Below are positions 35,513 through 36,600 of a stretch of DNA of 36,600 nt, piece by piece. Source of the DNA: Spirochaetota bacterium (GTDB taxonomy: Bacteria; Spirochaetota; UBA4802; UBA5368); NCBI GenBank assembly GCA_004297825.1, contig SCSX01000009.1:1-36600 (forward strand), written 5' to 3'. The translations under genes were made by a program, and so were the position numbers. The notes beneath the pieces were generated by a model. That model made no database searches. It saw nothing but the letters and a program-made list of their open reading frames with translations, and was not told the origin of the DNA. The first letter of the stretch is position 1; the number at the start of each line of letters is the position of its first letter.

Positions 35513-35532
35513 TTATCAAACACGCTAGTCAA
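35505..35532 (-). promoter_or_regulatory. Promoter of the patatin-like gene
   Basis: On the minus strand, TTGACT (35532-35527) and CATAAT (35510-35505) are separated by 16 bases; both boxes match consensus at five of six positions. Transcription would start about 37 bases before the patatin ATG. Confidence 0.65.
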
Positions 35533-35580
35533 GCGTTCCGGAGCCTGGGGTTTCGCCGCCTGTGGCCGGGGGAGGTCGGG

Positions 35581-36036
35581 ATGAAACTTGTTCTCATTCA
35601 ACATGCCGAAGCGGTATCGGAGGACATCGACCCCCGGCGGCCGCTTTCCGAAGCGGGGAGGAAACAGGCCGCGCGCATGGAAAGCTTTCTTTCAAGGCTC
35701 GGCCTGGGGCCTTGCAGGCTCTACCACAGCGGAAAGCTCCGCGCCGCGCAAACGGCCGAGTATGCGGTGCGCGCGGCGGGCGTTGCCTCGGCTGCGGTTT
35801 ACGATTGTATCGGCCCCAACGACCAAATTTCGCCCTGTATCGGGCTGATCTCCCCGGTTGAGGACGACATCATAATCGTGGGCCACATGCCGTTTCTCGG
35901 CAAGCTCGCCTCGTTCCTTCTTGCGTCAGATGAAAAGCTTCCGATCATCGACTTTTCCAACGGTTCGCCCTGCATTCTGGAAAGGATCGGGAGCCGATAC
36001 ACCCTTCACGCATACGTGCGCAACGATTATTGCTGA
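35581..36036 (+). CDS. SixA-like histidine phosphatase
   Basis: A 151-residue member of the histidine phosphatase (phosphoglycerate-mutase-like) superfamily, SixA branch by size. The catalytic motif reads QHAEA (His8), where most members have RHG. The second catalytic His102 is in VGHMPF, and an Arg of the phosphate pocket (Arg54, in HSGKLRAAQTAE) is present. SixA dephosphorylates phosphohistidine proteins such as HPt domains, but other small phosphatases share this fold. GGGAGGT precedes the ATG. Its last ten bases overlap the end of the convergent membrane-protein gene. Confidence 0.87.
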   Translation: MKLVLIQHAEAVSEDIDPRRPLSEAGRKQAARMESFLSRLGLGPCRLYHSGKLRAAQTAEYAVRAAGVASAAVYDCIGPNDQISPCIGLISPVEDDIIIVGHMPFLGKLASFLLASDEKLPIIDFSNGSPCILERIGSRYTLHAYVRNDYC

Positions 36037-36600
36037 GCGCCTTCCTTCTTTTTCAGGAGGCCCGCATAGAAGAGGATGAGGATGCCTATGCCGGCCCACG
36101 CAAAGGTCCTTAACCGGCGGATGATCCCCACGGTGAGCCCTATCGCCGGATCGTAACCCAGGAACTTCAAGGCGAGCGAATAGGAGCCCTCGCTGGTGCC
36201 CAGGTTGGCAGGCATGAAGAATACGATGCTGGTCAACAGCATGCTGAACAGGTAGAGAAACATGGAATGCACCAGGGTGATGTCCTTGCCCGCGAAGATG
36301 ATAATGAGATAAATTTCCAGGCTGGACGCGGCCAGGCCCGACGCGTAGTGTATGAAAAGCGACAGGTAGAATTTCCTGATGTTTTCCGCGCTGCTGAAAA
36401 TGAATCCGATCTCGTAGTCGAGCGCCCGCACCTTTTCCCATCGGCCTTCGTTCATGAATCGATCGACCCATTTCCGGGGAACTTTTCCCAGGATGAACTG
36501 GGTGAAACCGTCTCGCTGCTTTTTTAGAAGATACACGAGGCTGGCGAGAATGGCGATGAATGCCGCAAACACCAGCGAGGTTACATAGATCGGGATATTG
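36027..36600 (-). CDS. Flippase-like / LPG-synthase-TM family membrane protein (C-terminal part)
   Basis: At least 190 C-terminal residues of a gene that enters from the right edge; the frame is open to base 36600. Several hydrophobic helices are visible. The segment FMPANLGTSEGSYSLALKFLG, followed by a polar-basic helix (IIRRLRTFAW), fits the UPF0104 family (the lysylphosphatidylglycerol-synthase membrane region or AglD-like flippases). In this family the sequence P-x-x-L-G-x-x-E-G is the hallmark. Members move or synthesise lipid-linked molecules in the cytoplasmic membrane. The start codon and any catalytic domain lie outside the window. Confidence 0.8.
   Translation of the reverse strand, partial: NIPIYVTSLVFAAFIAILASLVYLLKKQRDGFTQFILGKVPRKWVDRFMNEGRWEKVRALDYEIGFIFSSAENIRKFYLSLFIHYASGLAASSLEIYLIIIFAGKDITLVHSMFLYLFSMLLTSIVFFMPANLGTSEGSYSLALKFLGYDPAIGLTVGIIRRLRTFAWAGIGILILFYAGLLKKKEGAQQ

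Overview
This window is a GC-rich stretch of a bacterial chromosome. Its central part is a translation and RNA-processing operon, followed by a large cell-envelope and signalling cluster. The organism was double-membraned: there are AsmA-like, lipoprotein, patatin and FecR-type proteins, two lipobox-bearing neighbours, and a bactofilin next to an M23 peptidase. Gene order, a TruB with a TLD-x-x-ASGLL type active-site segment, and the giant TPR lipoprotein are most reminiscent of Spirochaetota. That placement is an inference with moderate-to-low confidence, because no marker search could be run.

Layout. At 1-158 (-) lies the start of an isopropylmalate/homocitrate-synthase-like enzyme, cut by the window edge. 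A small four-helix membrane protein follows (329-715), then leuS (734-3202, -), and a translationally coupled SGNH hydrolase plus a DUF1330-like protein (3407-4344). The core operon then runs rimP-nusA-infB-rbfA-truB-rpsO-pnp-M16 peptidase (4576-14211). It is preceded by a leader carrying a terminator-like hairpin that may act as an attenuator. Next come a bactofilin and a LysM/M23 peptidase with a cytoplasmic tail (14335-15821), glyS without an adjacent glyQ (15927-18002), a metallo-beta-lactamase-fold hydrolase, RidA, and a convergent secernin-like C69 peptidase.

From 20633 a perfect TATAAT -10 box starts what looks like one transcription unit ending at a strong terminator at 34509-34539. 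It encodes an AsmA-like protein of 974 aa, a small DUF1318/YdbL-like lipoprotein, a 2633-aa lipoprotein (TolB-like propeller, long TPR arrays, and two CHAT-like modules that both seem to lack the His-Cys dyad), a response regulator fused to a SpoIIE/PP2C phosphatase, and a FecR-domain exported protein. This is the most unusual part of the window. It resembles an envelope scaffold or sensor linked to a phosphatase signalling output, with an AsmA/YdbL-type intermembrane lipid-transport theme at its head.

The right end holds a patatin-like phospholipase (-) and a SixA-like histidine phosphatase (+) transcribed from overlapping divergent promoters. The last gene is the C-terminal part of a flippase-like/LPG-synthase-TM membrane protein (-), cut by the window edge. 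No tRNA, rRNA, CRISPR array, insertion sequence or long direct repeat was seen, and no gene-free gap exceeds about 230 bases.
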